Below, piece after piece: positions 1 to 12,857 of a stretch of 64,000 nt of DNA (position 1 is the stretch's first letter; each line of letters starts with the position of its first letter). Under the pieces are notes generated by a model that was not told the origin of the DNA, searched no databases, and saw only the letters and a program-made list of their open reading frames with translations. A program made the translations under genes and the position numbers. The DNA lies in contig CM049320.1 of the NCBI GenBank assembly GCA_026874595.1, forward strand, positions 44,650,714 through 44,714,713, in the 5' to 3' direction. This DNA is from Sipunculus nudus. Lineage: Eukaryota; Annelida; Sipuncula; Golfingiida; Sipunculidae.

Positions 1-1615
1 CGAAACCACGGTCAGTTCAATATTTATATTTTAATCCATCCCGTCTTTGCTCAGATATCATCATAGTCAATGATTAAATGATAATATATTAAAACACACG
101 GACAAATGTTTGAATTAGGGACGTCGCTTATTTTCCGACTCGACAGGTGCAGCCTCACCGTCACCGTGCAGTTATCTGTGTGATAAACGCCAAACTGTTA
201 ACGTTTTTCAGTCTAAATCGTGAAGGAGAGGCACGACTTATATGCTCAAAATAGGTTTAACAAGCAAACAATGGTAAAGGACTTACATGCAGGGATGGAC
301 ACTAGGGACAAGCTGAGAGGCGTTCTTGTTATAACACTGCATAGGCTTTGGAGGCGGCGGGGCGGGGGGAGGACGGGATGCTGAACTTTTTTTGAGAAAT
401 GACGTAAATTCCATCAATTGGCATGAAAAATCCATATTGTATTCTTAGAGGCAAAGAAATTGAATATAATGCAATTATTTTTAGTGGGAACGGTTGGAAA
501 TCTACGTGTATGCTTAATATTTAAAATGAAAACCTTTAAGAGAGGTCTGCATTGGAATATGACAATTTTTGGTATTGCTCAATGTTTAATAATTAATAAC
601 TGAAATCAGGTCAGTTTTCTGCAAATTAATTGTTCTTTTAATATTTATTTGATAATTACAACTTAAACTTCATGTAAGTTTGAAAATGGTATATCCTTTG
701 CCTCTCAGTATGCCTATATTTGTTTTATTGCTTCATACTATGCACGCCTATGGCTTTGAATAAAATTAAAAACCCAGGAACGGATCTGAAGTTTTATTAA
801 GATTTAAATAAGACTTTATTGGGGTATAAATATTATCAATTAGGCACACGTGATTCTGTAAATTCAATATTTAATATTTGGTAAATTTTTCGTGTGATTA
901 AAAAAAGGATCTTGGTCAAAATATTGCATTGAAAATGCATATTTCATGTTTTATTTTAATTTTTTAATTTTCAAACCGTGTGAGGGGGATACCTTCCCCT
1001 ACACCCACCTCTTTTCTGTGCTTATGCGCCCTCAAACCTTCTACACTTGCAGAATCTGCCCCCCCCCACCCACTTTTAAAAAGGCCCATGTTATATAAAT
1101 ATATTGTTACAATAAATCACGTTTAATTTTAAATGTTTCAACAAGAGAAATGTTGGATTTTAGTTATTATAATATTAAACTGACAAACTGGGGATCACAT
1201 AAAATAAGCTGATACATGTAGGGGACAAGTGAACAAGCTACACTTGCTGGTCCATGGTCATGTTATCATACTGAACTGGTATACGGCACAGGGCTGCACA
1301 CGTGCCTTGTATGTCCTGAAGGGAGGACCATGCAGCCCATCTGTACGGAAACAGAAGGTTCCAGGAACTCAAACTTGTGTCTCCGTGACCGAGTAAGATT
1401 TTTATGCAACGGATCAAGAGTGAACCCTCATGCTCAAAGATTCTGTAAATGTTAAAGTATTTGTATATGTTATACCCAATATATATAAAAAAAAGTATGT
1501 TATATCAAATTGTGGTAATTTGGTATATTGCTAACTTGTGTGACAAATATTGCGTTTGCTGAACGGCTTTAACAGATGAAATTATGCCTGATAAGAGATG
1601 TGTGTAAGATCGTAA

Positions 1616-1617
<2 letters not shown>

Positions 1618-1675
<58 letters not shown>
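1618..1675. repeat. (TA)n microsatellite
   Basis: An uninterrupted TA dinucleotide run of about 55 bp, followed by a C-rich stretch with a poly-C tract. Confidence 0.97.
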
Positions 1676-1678
<3 letters not shown>

Positions 1679-1753
1679 ACCCCCTCTCCAATCCCAAATC
1701 CCCCCCCCCCAACCCCACTTTTGAAAACGCTCCAAAGCCTATCCCCTTGGAAT

Positions 1754-1900
1754 GCGTTGAGAGGCGTTCTTGCTATAACACTCACTGGGGACGCGTTGAG
1801 AGGCGTTCTTGTTATAACACTAACTGGGGACGCGTTAAGGGGCGTTCTTGTTATAACACTAACTGGGGACGCGTTGAGAGGCGTTCTTGTCATAATTTAC
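1754..1900. repeat. 39-bp minisatellite, about 4 copies
   Basis: Units start at 1754, 1793, 1832 and 1871 and share gcgttgagaggcgttcttg then ttataacactaactggggac. The last copy decays after about 30 bp. Because 39 is divisible by 3, frames stay open across it and produce spurious ORFs. Confidence 0.93.
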
Positions 1901-2703
1901 AGCGGATTTTGTTAAAACAATTTTGGGGCCTGAGGAGTATTTACAGACACACTACCTGTAAATTTTTGCACAGAATACATTTGTCAGACTCAAATCACGT
2001 GTCAAAAAACAATGACGTTTTGGGGAAGTATCATTTCAATAAATATTTTTTTTTCTCCTTATAGCATTCTTATGACAATTTTTACGCAATATTTGGCGTG
2101 AGTACCTTTAATTCTTGGTGTTTCTGGTTTGTGTTTTATTTAGCACTATATCTGTAAAAGATGTCGTTTCTATCTTGAAGTATCTGTGTAGTGATATTGA
2201 GTATGTACGTCGGTGTGATCAGTTACATTCTTCTCTCCCCGGCATAAATTTTACTAATTCTCCACTTATTTAAACTCAACTCTTAGACATTTTCTGTCAT
2301 TTTCTGTCATATAGATACTGAGTTACAGTCATGTTATGCTTAACTATCTGACATTTTCTCAGTGTAGACCTAATTATTAAAAATTAAAATGGACAGCGAC
2401 ACAAAAACCTTTTGTTACTTTAGTGTATGTTAACCATATAGATACAACTGAGTGGTGGACTGTTGTGGATTTCAATCCGCACCATTGTGACCCGTTATCA
2501 TGTTTTATCCCCAACATTTTGAGCTCAGCTTGGTTTATAAGGTCCGGTCAGACCTGTAAGTATTTCCCTATCAGCATGGACAGCACACGCATCCGTCGTG
2601 ACTATTCACACCTTGTACCTCTTTCTATATGCTCTGTAAGTGCTTTCTTACATATGATCTTTACAGTTTATATTTATAGTACTCTATAATATTTATTCTA
2701 TTA

Positions 2704-3008
2704 GGCCAAAAAAATAAAAAGGTATGGTTCTCAGGCATTTTTTTCAGAAATCACTGCGGGCGGGCGGTATTTTATTTTTGAAGTTTTTTGTATGTTTCAA
2801 TAAAAATTTCATATGATCAGGGAAAACATGAAAATAGGTTTTTTTTTTGGCTAAACAATTAAAAGCACTATATAACATAGGAAATCGTATCAAAATTGTA
2901 TTATTTTATCTTCTTGAAAGATGAAAATCAAAATAAAAATATTTGATGCGGGGGTTAAAATTGACGCGGGCGGTGCCTGAGAAGCGTACCTTTTATTTTT
3001 TTTTGGCC
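2704..3008 (+). mobile_element. MITE copy A (GGCCAAAA ends, TTA target duplication)
   Basis: A 305-bp element with about 35-bp terminal inverted repeats. The left end reads ggccaaaaaaataaaaagg then tatggttctcaggca; the right end is its inverted form ending ttttggcc. TTA flanks it on both sides (2701-2703, 3009-3011). No coding capacity. A 3-bp TWA-type duplication is usual for PIF/Harbinger elements, so that superfamily is the best guess. A second copy in opposite orientation is at 19,033. Confidence 0.85.
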
Positions 3009-3067
3009 TTAACATGTGCCTTTTTGTTCATATATAAATATATACATATACTCACATATATATATAT

Positions 3068-3102
<35 letters not shown>
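3068..3102. repeat. (GT)n microsatellite
   Basis: About 17 GT dinucleotides preceded by a short (TA)n tract, just after MITE copy A. Confidence 0.95.
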
Positions 3103-3104
<2 letters not shown>

Positions 3105-3435
3105 GCCAGTTGCACTGTGAGATTTGTTTTAGTGTATTTTTGCAATTGCCTGCTATATGAGATAAAACGACATAAGCATGGATACATTCGACAGGGACTG
3201 ACATTATCATTGTCAGAGAAAACAAACCAACTTACAGCTTTGGGGAATTCTTCACTTTGAAATGACACAGTAAAATATATAGAAAACAACATTATAAAAT
3301 AAATCAGAAATTTATATTGAATCATGTGTGTACTTGGAACCATTTCACGTGAACAGATACTGGACACATGTATAATATACACAATAATACAAAGTGCTTA
3401 CGAGAACAATTAATACTGGTGTTCTTACCTTGTAG

Positions 3436-3597
3436 TCAACCAGTGACTCTGTGGTGTGGGCAGCCTTCCATCCTCAGGATCACAAAACTGTGGTCACCTT
3501 CGGCAAGTCTCACTTGCACTTCTGGAGGTTCAACTGGGACCCGAAGAAAGGTACAGCGGGAAGACTCACAAGAGATAAAGCCAGTGGCAGCTTTGAG
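3436..3597 (+). CDS. EML: EML exon 1 of window (phase 0-0)
   Basis: The acceptor is ttaccttgtag and the donor is gag|gtaatg; 162 nt encode 54 residues. The exon contains [10 protein letters not shown] and FGKSHLHFW, the EML signature usually read as TCGKSHIYFW. The linker after FW ([11 protein letters not shown]...) is unlike the LTRKQG-type linker of vertebrate EML1/4. A 40-bp minisatellite starts about 75 bp after the donor. Confidence 0.92.
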
Positions 3598-6500
3598 GTA
3601 ATGACGCCGTTGAATTACCATCCATTAATTAATATATCCATTTATGACGTGGACAATTTGGAATTTGGATGTGTCCCGTCAGTAGTACCGAAAGTCTCCC
3701 GTGTATATGTTCTGTCAGAATTACCCCCAGGTGACCTCCTGTGTATGTGTTCCGTCAGGAGCACTCCCAGGTGACCGCCTGTGTATGTGTTCCGTCAGGA
3801 GCACTCCCAGGTGACCTCCTGTGTATGTGTTCCGTCAAGAGTACTCCCAGGTGACCTCCTGTGTATGTGTTCTGTCAGGTTTAGCCCCAGGTGACCTCCT
3901 GTGTTTGTGTTCCGTCAGGAGCACTCCCAGGTGACTTCCTGTGTATGTGTTCCGTCAAGAGTACTCCCAGGTGACCTCCTGTGTATGTGTTCCGTCAGGA
4001 GCACTCCCAGGTGATCTCCTGTGTATGTGTTCCGTCAGGACCACTCCCAGGTGACCTCCTGTGTATGTGTTCAGTCAGGATTACCCCCAGGTGACCTCCT
4101 GTGTATATGTGTTCTGTCAGGAGCACTCCCAGGTGACCTCCTGTGTATGTGTTACGTCAGGAGTGCACCCAGGTGACCTCCTGTGTATGTGTTCCGTCAG
4201 GAGCACTCCCAGGTGACCTCCTGTGTATGTGTTCAGTCAGGATAACCCCCAGGTGACCTCCTGTGTATGTGTTCCGTCAGATGCACTCCCAGGTGACCTC
4301 CTGTGTATGTGTTACGTCAGGAGTGCACCCAGGTGACCTCCTGTGTATGTGTTCCGTCAGGAGCACTCCCAGTTGACCTCCTGTGTATGTGTTCAGTCAG
4401 GATTACCCCCAGGTGACCTCCTGTGTATATGTGTTCTGTCAGGAGCACTCCCAGGTGACCTCCTGTGTATGTGTTCCGTCAGATGCACTCCCAGGTGACC
4501 TCCTGTGTATGTGTTACGTCAGGAGTTCACCCAGTTGACCTCCTCTGTATGTGTTCCGTCAGGAGCTTTCCCAGGTGACCTCCTGTGTATGTGTTTCGTC
4601 AGGGGTACCCCCATGTGATCTGTCAGGAATACTCCCAGGTGACCTCCTGTGTATGTGTTCCGTCAGGAGCACTCCCAGGTGACCTCCTGTGTATGTGTTC
4701 CGTCAGGAGCACTCCCAGGTGACCTCCTGTGTATGTGTTCAGTCAGGATTACCCCCAGGTGACCTCCTGTGTATATGTGTTCTGTCAGGAGCACTCCCAG
4801 GTGACCTCCTGTGTATGTGTTCCGTCAGATGCACTCCCAGGTGACCTCCTGTGTATGTGTTACGTCAGGAGTTCACCCAGTTGACCTCCTCTGTATGTGT
4901 TCCGTCAGGAGCTTTCCCAGGTGACCTCCTGTGTATGTGTTTCGTCAGGGGTACCCCCATGTGATCTGTCAGGAATACTCCCAGGTGACCTCCTGTGTAT
5001 GTGTTCTGTCAGGAGCACTCCCAGGTGACCTCCTGTGTATGTGTTCCGTCAGAGCACTCCCAGGTGACCTCCTGTGTATGTGTTCCGTCAGGAGTACTCC
5101 CAGGTGACCTCCTGTGTATGTGTTCCGTCAGGAGTACTCCGAGGTGACCTCCTGTGTATGTGTTACGTCAGGAGTACACCCAGTTGACCTCCTCTGTATG
5201 TGTTCCGTCAGGAGCACTCCCAGGTGACCTCCTGTGTATGTGTTCCGTCAGGAGTACCCCCAGGTGATCTGTCAGGAATACTCCCAGGTGACCTCCTGTG
5301 TATGTGTTCTGTCAGGAGCACTCCCAGGTGACCTCCTGTGTATGTGTTCCGTCAGGAGTACTCCCAGATGACCTCCTGTGTTTGTGTTCCGTCAGGAGCA
5401 CTCCCAGGTGATCTCCTGTGTATGTGTTCCGTCAGGAGCACTCCCAGGTGATCTGTCAGGAATACTCCCAGGTGACCTCCTGTGTATGTGTTCTGTCAGG
5501 AGCACTCCCAGGTGACCTCCTGTGTATGTGTTCTGTCAGGAGCACTCCCAGGTGACCTCCTGTGTATGTGTTCCGTCAGATGCACTCCAAGGTGACCTCC
5601 TGTGTATGTGTTACGTCAGGAGTACTCCCAGGTGACCTCCTGTGTATGTGTTCTGTCAGGATTACCCCCAGGTGACCTCCTGTGTATATGTTACGTCAGG
5701 AGTACACCCAGTTGACCTCCTCTGATGTGTTCCGTCAGGAGCACTCCCAGGTGACCTCCTGTGTATGTGTTCCGTAAGGAGTACCCCCAGGTGATCTGTC
5801 AGGAATACTCCCAGGTGACCTCCTGTGTATGTGTTCTGTCAGGAGCACTCCCAGGTGACCTCCTGTGTATGTGTTCCTTCAGAGCACTCCCAGGTGACCT
5901 CCTGTGTAGGTGTTCCGTCAGGAGTACTCCCAAGTGACCTCCTGTGTATGTGTTCCTTCAGAGCACTCCCAGGTGACCGCCTGTGTATGTGTTCCGTCAG
6001 GAGTACTCCCAGGTGACCTCCTGTGTATGTGTTCCTTCAGAGCACTCCCAGGTGACCTCCTGTGTAGGTGTTCCGTCAGGAGTACTCCCAAGTGACCTCC
6101 TGTGTATGTGTTCCGTCAGAGCACTCCCAGGTGACCTGCTGTGTATGTGTCCCGTCAGGAGTACCCCTAGGTGACCTCCTGTGAATTTTATAGCAATTTT
6201 TATCAAATGTATGTGTTCCGTCAGGTTTAGCCACAGGTGACCTCCTGTGTATGTGTTCTGTCAGGATTACCCCCAGATGACCTCCTGTGTATGTGTTCCG
6301 TCAGGAGTACCCCTAGGTGACCTCCTGTAAATTTTATAGCAATTTTTATCAAATTTCATATGAGACCGGTTGTCATTTAAAATAAGTAACATGCAATTTT
6401 ATTAAAATGATCCTCGATTTCATTGGGAAGCTTGCAGTATATTATACTAGAAATTGCTTAAATCATTCAGTTATTAACCCCACAGAAATCGGCAAATGGC

Positions 6501-7227
6501 GATAGAAAGCGAGTTATAATATATTACGCAACATAAAAGCTATCATAATTTTTGTTGGCGTTAGATATTTATGACAAAGTTGTTCGGTTCATCTGATATG
6601 ATGTTTACTTTCTAATAAGTTTGGTTTTTAACTCTTTTAATTTCTAAATACTAAATAGAAGCAAAAAAAACCTTTTTTAAGATGACAAGCTGATGCAATA
6701 TAAGACAAAGAGTGAAAACATGAACAGCATAATCATCTGTTTAAAAGAAAAGGAAATATATATCAAGGAATTCTTCATATCTTCATATACTATACTGTTG
6801 GAAATATGGGTGGCAGAAATAAGTGTACCTCTAAATGCAGACCCAGTAATACCTATCTCAGTGACGTCAGCATAAATTTACATAGATGGTAATTGATATG
6901 GTTGTCGCGAAAGCGAATTAATCTGGATTTAGTTTAATTTTCAGAAACTGAATAGTGCTTACATATACATAGAATATAACTGTAATGTTCTCTGATTTAA
7001 TTTGGAGGGAAGCCTTAAGTGTGTTACCAGATAGCTTGATGTCTGTATCAACCATTCTGAAAGGTCACTAATTGTTCAGTCTGACAAGCCTGAAACCAAG
7101 CTTATATCTGTGAAACGTAAAGCGTTCCCTAAAATATTCTTGATGAACAAGTATGCTCTATCATTTACATTGTAACAATTCATTTTTTTGGTCAAAATGG
7201 TAAAAACAACCATGTAAAAACACCTTA

Positions 7228-7271
<44 letters not shown>

Positions 7272-10200
7272 CAATTTCTTTAAATATTATTATATATGCA
7301 TATAAAAAATTAAGTAAATTGTGCACATAAAGAGAGTTTAATATGCAAAACTCCACATAAAATTATATTAATTAAGATATATTTGTATTTATAAAATGTA
7401 TTTTATGATTACATATGTTTGTATATGTAGTTATGTATGTATATATTATGAGTGTATATGTATGTACATGCATATATGTGTATTTATTAACTTTTATATT
7501 TATTAATCTTATGTGTACCGTATATTTATATATATGGTTGAAATGACCTCTACATGATAATTTTCTTTTTTAATATTTTGGAATACATATATCATATATT
7601 ATCATTTGTTTACGATTTCCTTTTTTCTGTTTTTGTATTTGTGATGTTGTTTTTCAAGTTAGGAAACGTTGTATATTTTGTTTTACTACCTATGATATAT
7701 ACACATATGAAACTGAGGGCCCGAGGCCTGATATTTCTTGATAAAAATAATCATTCATTCATTCATTCATTAAAAAAATTCAATTTCAGAACGAAGAGCT
7801 GCCCAGATTTGTGACTTCGCTGGCTTTCTCAGACCACGGTGACGTGATTACCGGGGATTCAGGTGGGCGTATTATAGTGTGGCGGAAAGACAACAGTGGG
7901 GCCTACGTCATGGACAAACGATGCTCAGATCATCTGCGCAGAGCACACTCGGTAAAAAAAAGTCACACCCTTGTTCAAACAAACAGGCCCTAATGTCACG
8001 TACATCTGTCAGTGTGTCTGTATTGGTTACACAGGGATCCACGGATGATCCGTCAGTGTGTCTGTATTGGTTACACAGGGATCTATGGATGATCCGTCAG
8101 TGTGTCTGTATTGGATAGACAGGGATCCATGGATGATCCGTCAGTGTGTCTGTATTGGTTACACAGGAATCTATGGATGATCCGTCAGTGTGTCTGTATT
8201 GGTTACAAGGGGATCCATGGATGATCTGTCAGTGTGTCTGTGTCTACATATCAGAGCAGTTCAGTCGGTTTCTTAAAACGGTTTCATCAGCGAAGGAAAC
8301 ATGTATCAAGATCGGTTTCCAACTGAGGGATATACGATTCGGAATAACTTAGTCTGCATATGCCAAGACAGAGCTTAGCTTAATACTCTGGTCGGAAGAT
8401 AGGGGTCCCATGCACCCAGATGATACATTTTTCTATCCCTAAGAGTGTCCCATTGGATTCGTTGGGTGGCAATCCTGGCGGCCATCTTGGATTTTGGCTG
8501 AAAATACAGAATCAACATAACTTTTTAACAGGGCATCATACAGAAAGGCAAATTAGCCCATTTATTTTTCAAACAACCCTGGCACAAAATAATACGTATA
8601 TTTCTCACTCAAAATTTGACACGGGTACATCATCATCTTGTTAAAAAAAAAGGAAAAATTTTAGTAATTGACCGATATCTTGGTCTTGTTATTTAGAGGG
8701 ACATGTTTCTGGTTCTTTGTGTTCACTGGCATACGGTTTATGCAAACAGTGGAAAATGCGTTAAATGTTTTGACTTTTTGCACATTTAGTACAAAGTGGT
8801 TGTAAAAGCTGACAATACTTATCTGAGGAAGTGAAAATGTGTAAGGATGCCAATGCTGTAAGGATGGACGGGTTTTAAGAGAAATATCCATTAATAAACA
8901 TGGTCCCATATTTCAAACCTATTTTTATTTGAAACAGCGAAATGTTTTATACAGCTTGATTTATATTTGTAACCATTACTCTTTCCGGCAGAGTGTGGAA
9001 TATGATAGGGCTGTGTATTCATTATTTTTATAAATGCATCTATTGAAATAGTTGATATAATATGAAAATGTCAGACTATATACTATATAATAATACATTT
9101 TGGAACTGAACTGCAAAACTCGTTTATGATAAAGGTTATTCTCCAAAAAACTCCAAACGTAACCATTTTCCTGGTTCCAAGTGTATACTGATTCACTATT
9201 ATATCAATTGAAACTGTTTTTGACCGGGTTTCGCCGCCGCCGCCGCGTTCGTTTCCGGAAACTCCTCGGAGGCCCTTGGGCCGATCTTTCCGAAACCTGG
9301 CATAGTTATTCGCTCACCTATGTAGTCGTGTCTAACAAAGACAGGTGCTTACACATGCAATACTTCATCTGCAGTTTGAATCTTGGTGTGTTTGTGATAA
9401 CAACCAATATCTCAAGAGTGGTTCAATCTAGTGAGCTGAAATTTTGCATGTCCATAGATCTTGGATCTCTCCATCTCGCATTAAAGACTGGTGGCGCCAC
9501 CTACAATCATTTTTACATGGCCAACGACCATGAATTTGCCTCTGTTCGTCCTAGTGATTGGTTTAATGTATTGGGCTGAATTTGTGCACGTCCGTCGATC
9601 TTGGATACCTCCATCTCATATTCAAGACTGGTGGCGCCATCTGCAATTTTTTTTTCGGGCGTCCATCCGTACGTTTGCTTTGGGTGTAAATTACTAATAT
9701 ATAAGGAGTGATTTAATGTAGTGGTCTGAAATTTGGCATGTTCATCCAATTTGGAGAGTAATATCACAGACCAGACAGGTGGGGCCACCTACCTTCCCGT
9801 TTTTGTAGAATAAATAAATGCCATTTTCTCAGAAGTGGTTTGCCATATTGGGCTGAAAATTTGCCTGTCTGTAGATCTTGGATACCTCCATCTCTTACTA
9901 AAGACCATTGGTGCCATCTGTAACCGTTTTCTTCAGGTGACATTTATCCGGGCGTTGGCTTTTGATGAAACTTGCTCATATCATGGTTAAATTTATTGGT
10001 CTGAAATTTGGCATGTCCATCCATCTCGGAGAGTTTTCTCATAGACCAGACATGTAGCGCCATCTACATTCCCCTGAAATTGTGCATGTACACAGATTTT
10101 GGATACCTCTATCTTATATTCATGACTGGTGGCGCATTCTACAATTTTTTTTTCTCGTGGTGTCCATCTGTCAATTTGCTTTGAGTAAAAATGGCTCTTA

Positions 10201-12784
10201 TCTCAGGAGTGGATTGATGTATAAGCCTGAAATTTTGCATGTTTTTTCGTCTTGGATAGCTTTTTTGTAGACCAGACATGTGGCGTTACCTATTCCTCTG
10301 TGATTTGGCGGGTACAAGTAGTCGCTTGTCGATTACCCGACAAATTCTAGTTGTAAAAAAAATCTAAACCAATGTCGCTGCCCTGCCAAAACTACACAAA
10401 TCAAGAGTTACAACTGGATAGTTTCCTGTTACACTCTAAAAACAGATTGGTTGAAATGACCAATATATATGGTTGGTAGATATGTGTCCAACCAATCTCT
10501 TGGTCAAAGCAAACAATCATTTTTGGCTGAATTTTCACTAATCTAGATTAGTTTCATACTTACCAACTAGTTCTGGTATGTTTTACCAATATCTTAGTTA
10601 GTCTATCATTAACAAATTGGATATATAATCAGGGTAGAAATTGGTGATATCAACCAATTCCAGTTGGTTGAACCAGTTGACTCTTTTACGTGTGCACTGC
10701 TATTTCAATCCCTTTTTAGCTCAGCTGACTGAAGATCATCTAAGCTAGAGCGATCACTCTTTGTCCCTCGTCCGTCCGGTCGTCCGTTAACAGGGCACAA
10801 ATCGTAACCGTTATACCTAGAAACTTCTATTTGTACATCCAGGGCAAAAACTCAAGTATCTGAATAACTAATCCACTGATGAATATAATTTTTGCATGCG
10901 TATTGATCATGGAGTGTTTCATCAGTTCTTGTGAAACTGGTGGCGCCACCTGATTCTTTCGAATTTTTACGCAGTTTTTCTCTATTTTTGAGACCTTCAA
11001 ATGAACCGGTCAACTGTTAACAGGGCACAAACCGTCACTGTTCGACGTTGAACCTTCTAACTAGACATCCAGGGAGGTCCCTAAAGTTCTCATTGAAACC
11101 TGAAATTAGGTCTCTGTTACACATATCCTCCGAGCTAAGAGGCTCGTAAATACCCAGAATAATTAAAAATTTGATACAAAAATTCCATTATCTGAATAAC
11201 TAATGAACTGAAGGCCATGATTTTTCGCATGCATATTGATCATTTCTTCGAAATTTTTACCATTTTTTTCTCTGTTTCTGACCTTCAAATGAAAAGGACT
11301 TCCCTCAACAAGGCACAAATTGTAACCGTTGCGCCAAGAATCTTCTTTCTTCGCATCCTGGGAGGTCAATGAAACATGTACTGGGAAACATGAAATTAGG
11401 TCTCTGTTAGTGAATCTGGAGGTCGAATGAGTCGTTTGTTAATGTCACGTGCATACTGTCACACTAAGCCCATTTTGTCACTGTGAGTTGTGTATCACCA
11501 TTACAAAGAAACAACTGTAACTTATCCAATATCAAACAAAAACACGGACCGTAGAACAAACTGTTCGTTAGGTATAGTATGAAGAGACAAGTTTGACATT
11601 TGAGACGTATTTATATTTTGATTTTTTTTGTCTTATCAAAGTGATTTATTGGAATAATATGGCCACCTCCTGAGACCAAGGTACGGGTATCAGTATTGTT
11701 ATATGGCGGGGGGGGGGGGGGGGGGGGGCAGATATAACAAGATATATTTTTTGTAATGAAGTCTCTTTATTCTTGTGAGAGGTATCACTCATCAATCAAT
11801 ACATCGGTCTCTTCAGTGTTGACAGCAGTACAGAGTAACAGTCAGTGTTACTTTCACACAATAAATCTGAATCTTTTAATGAAAATCAACATTATCTTTT
11901 GAACATAATTCTTAACCGAACTCAAGCCAGTCATTCATGTTACAACAATACAGTTCTTCATTTCAGTCCAGTAATAAATTAATGACTGTATCAATGTCCC
12001 TTTGACTAGATAGTATACTAGAGAAATACTTATCTATCACTGTTGTGAAAACTACAGCAGAAGGCTTGGCTATGATGTGACGGCTGCCCTTCCTTAACTG
12101 TCATGACTTCGGCTTCTCTGACTGACTCTGTGATGACTGCCTTGAAACTGCACTTTCTGTGACTGGCTACCTGACTTACAGACTGACTCTGATTCCGCTC
12201 GTCCTTTATATATATCTTTCAGTGGTTTATACCTGGGCCTGTTTCCAATTAGCCTACAATAAACCTATTTACTGCTATCCAATGTTTTCTCTAATTTATT
12301 CATGTGGTAATTTCATCAGTTTTATCCATAGTAATCAAATTCTTATCTACTTATATTTCTTCATTTTTATGCTAATCCTGTTCCCTAACCCTTAGACGAC
12401 TTTACTATATCATTGTTTAACACAAACTTCCATCAGAGTCAAGTTTTGTATTGAATTAACTGTATCACTTCATACCGTGGTCTACGCAATTGATTTCCTC
12501 CAACTATCAAGAGTGATTTTCTGCCTGTGATTTTCCTGCATTCAATTAATACTCCTGTGGCACTGTTTCAACTATTTCTTGGTACATATTATTTCACTTA
12601 AGGTAAAGCAACATTATATTTATGACCTCCTTTTTGGAATTTCAAGAGACGCACAACTAAACTCAAACATATATTTTACACTCAATAAAGCATATAATAT
12701 TTTGTGATATCCCTAATTAGATGCATTAATGATTCTTAAAATATCATGAACAATCCTATATATCTAACCTGTGTATCTATTACC

Positions 12785-12857
<73 letters not shown>

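Larger units (their letters stand above)
1..2700. other. upstream EML intron sequence, no exon recognised
   Basis: This is AT-rich sequence in the intron preceding the first EML exon of the window. One copy of the 39-bp unit of the 1.75-kb array stands alone at 312-340. I saw no open stretch resembling the missing HELP motif or N-propeller blades. Confidence 0.6.

Noticed and set aside
1505-2064. Open frames across a (TA)n tract and the 39-bp repeat
   Set aside because: They encode IYIYIY runs and a translated minisatellite, with no protein family features.
2400-2690. Possible extra EML exon with an acceptor-like ttactttag
   Set aside because: The translation shows no WD40 or HELP features, and the upstream blades would need different sequence.
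5825-6206. Short open frames within the 40-bp array
   Set aside because: Three 40-bp units make 120 bp, so local frames stay open by chance.
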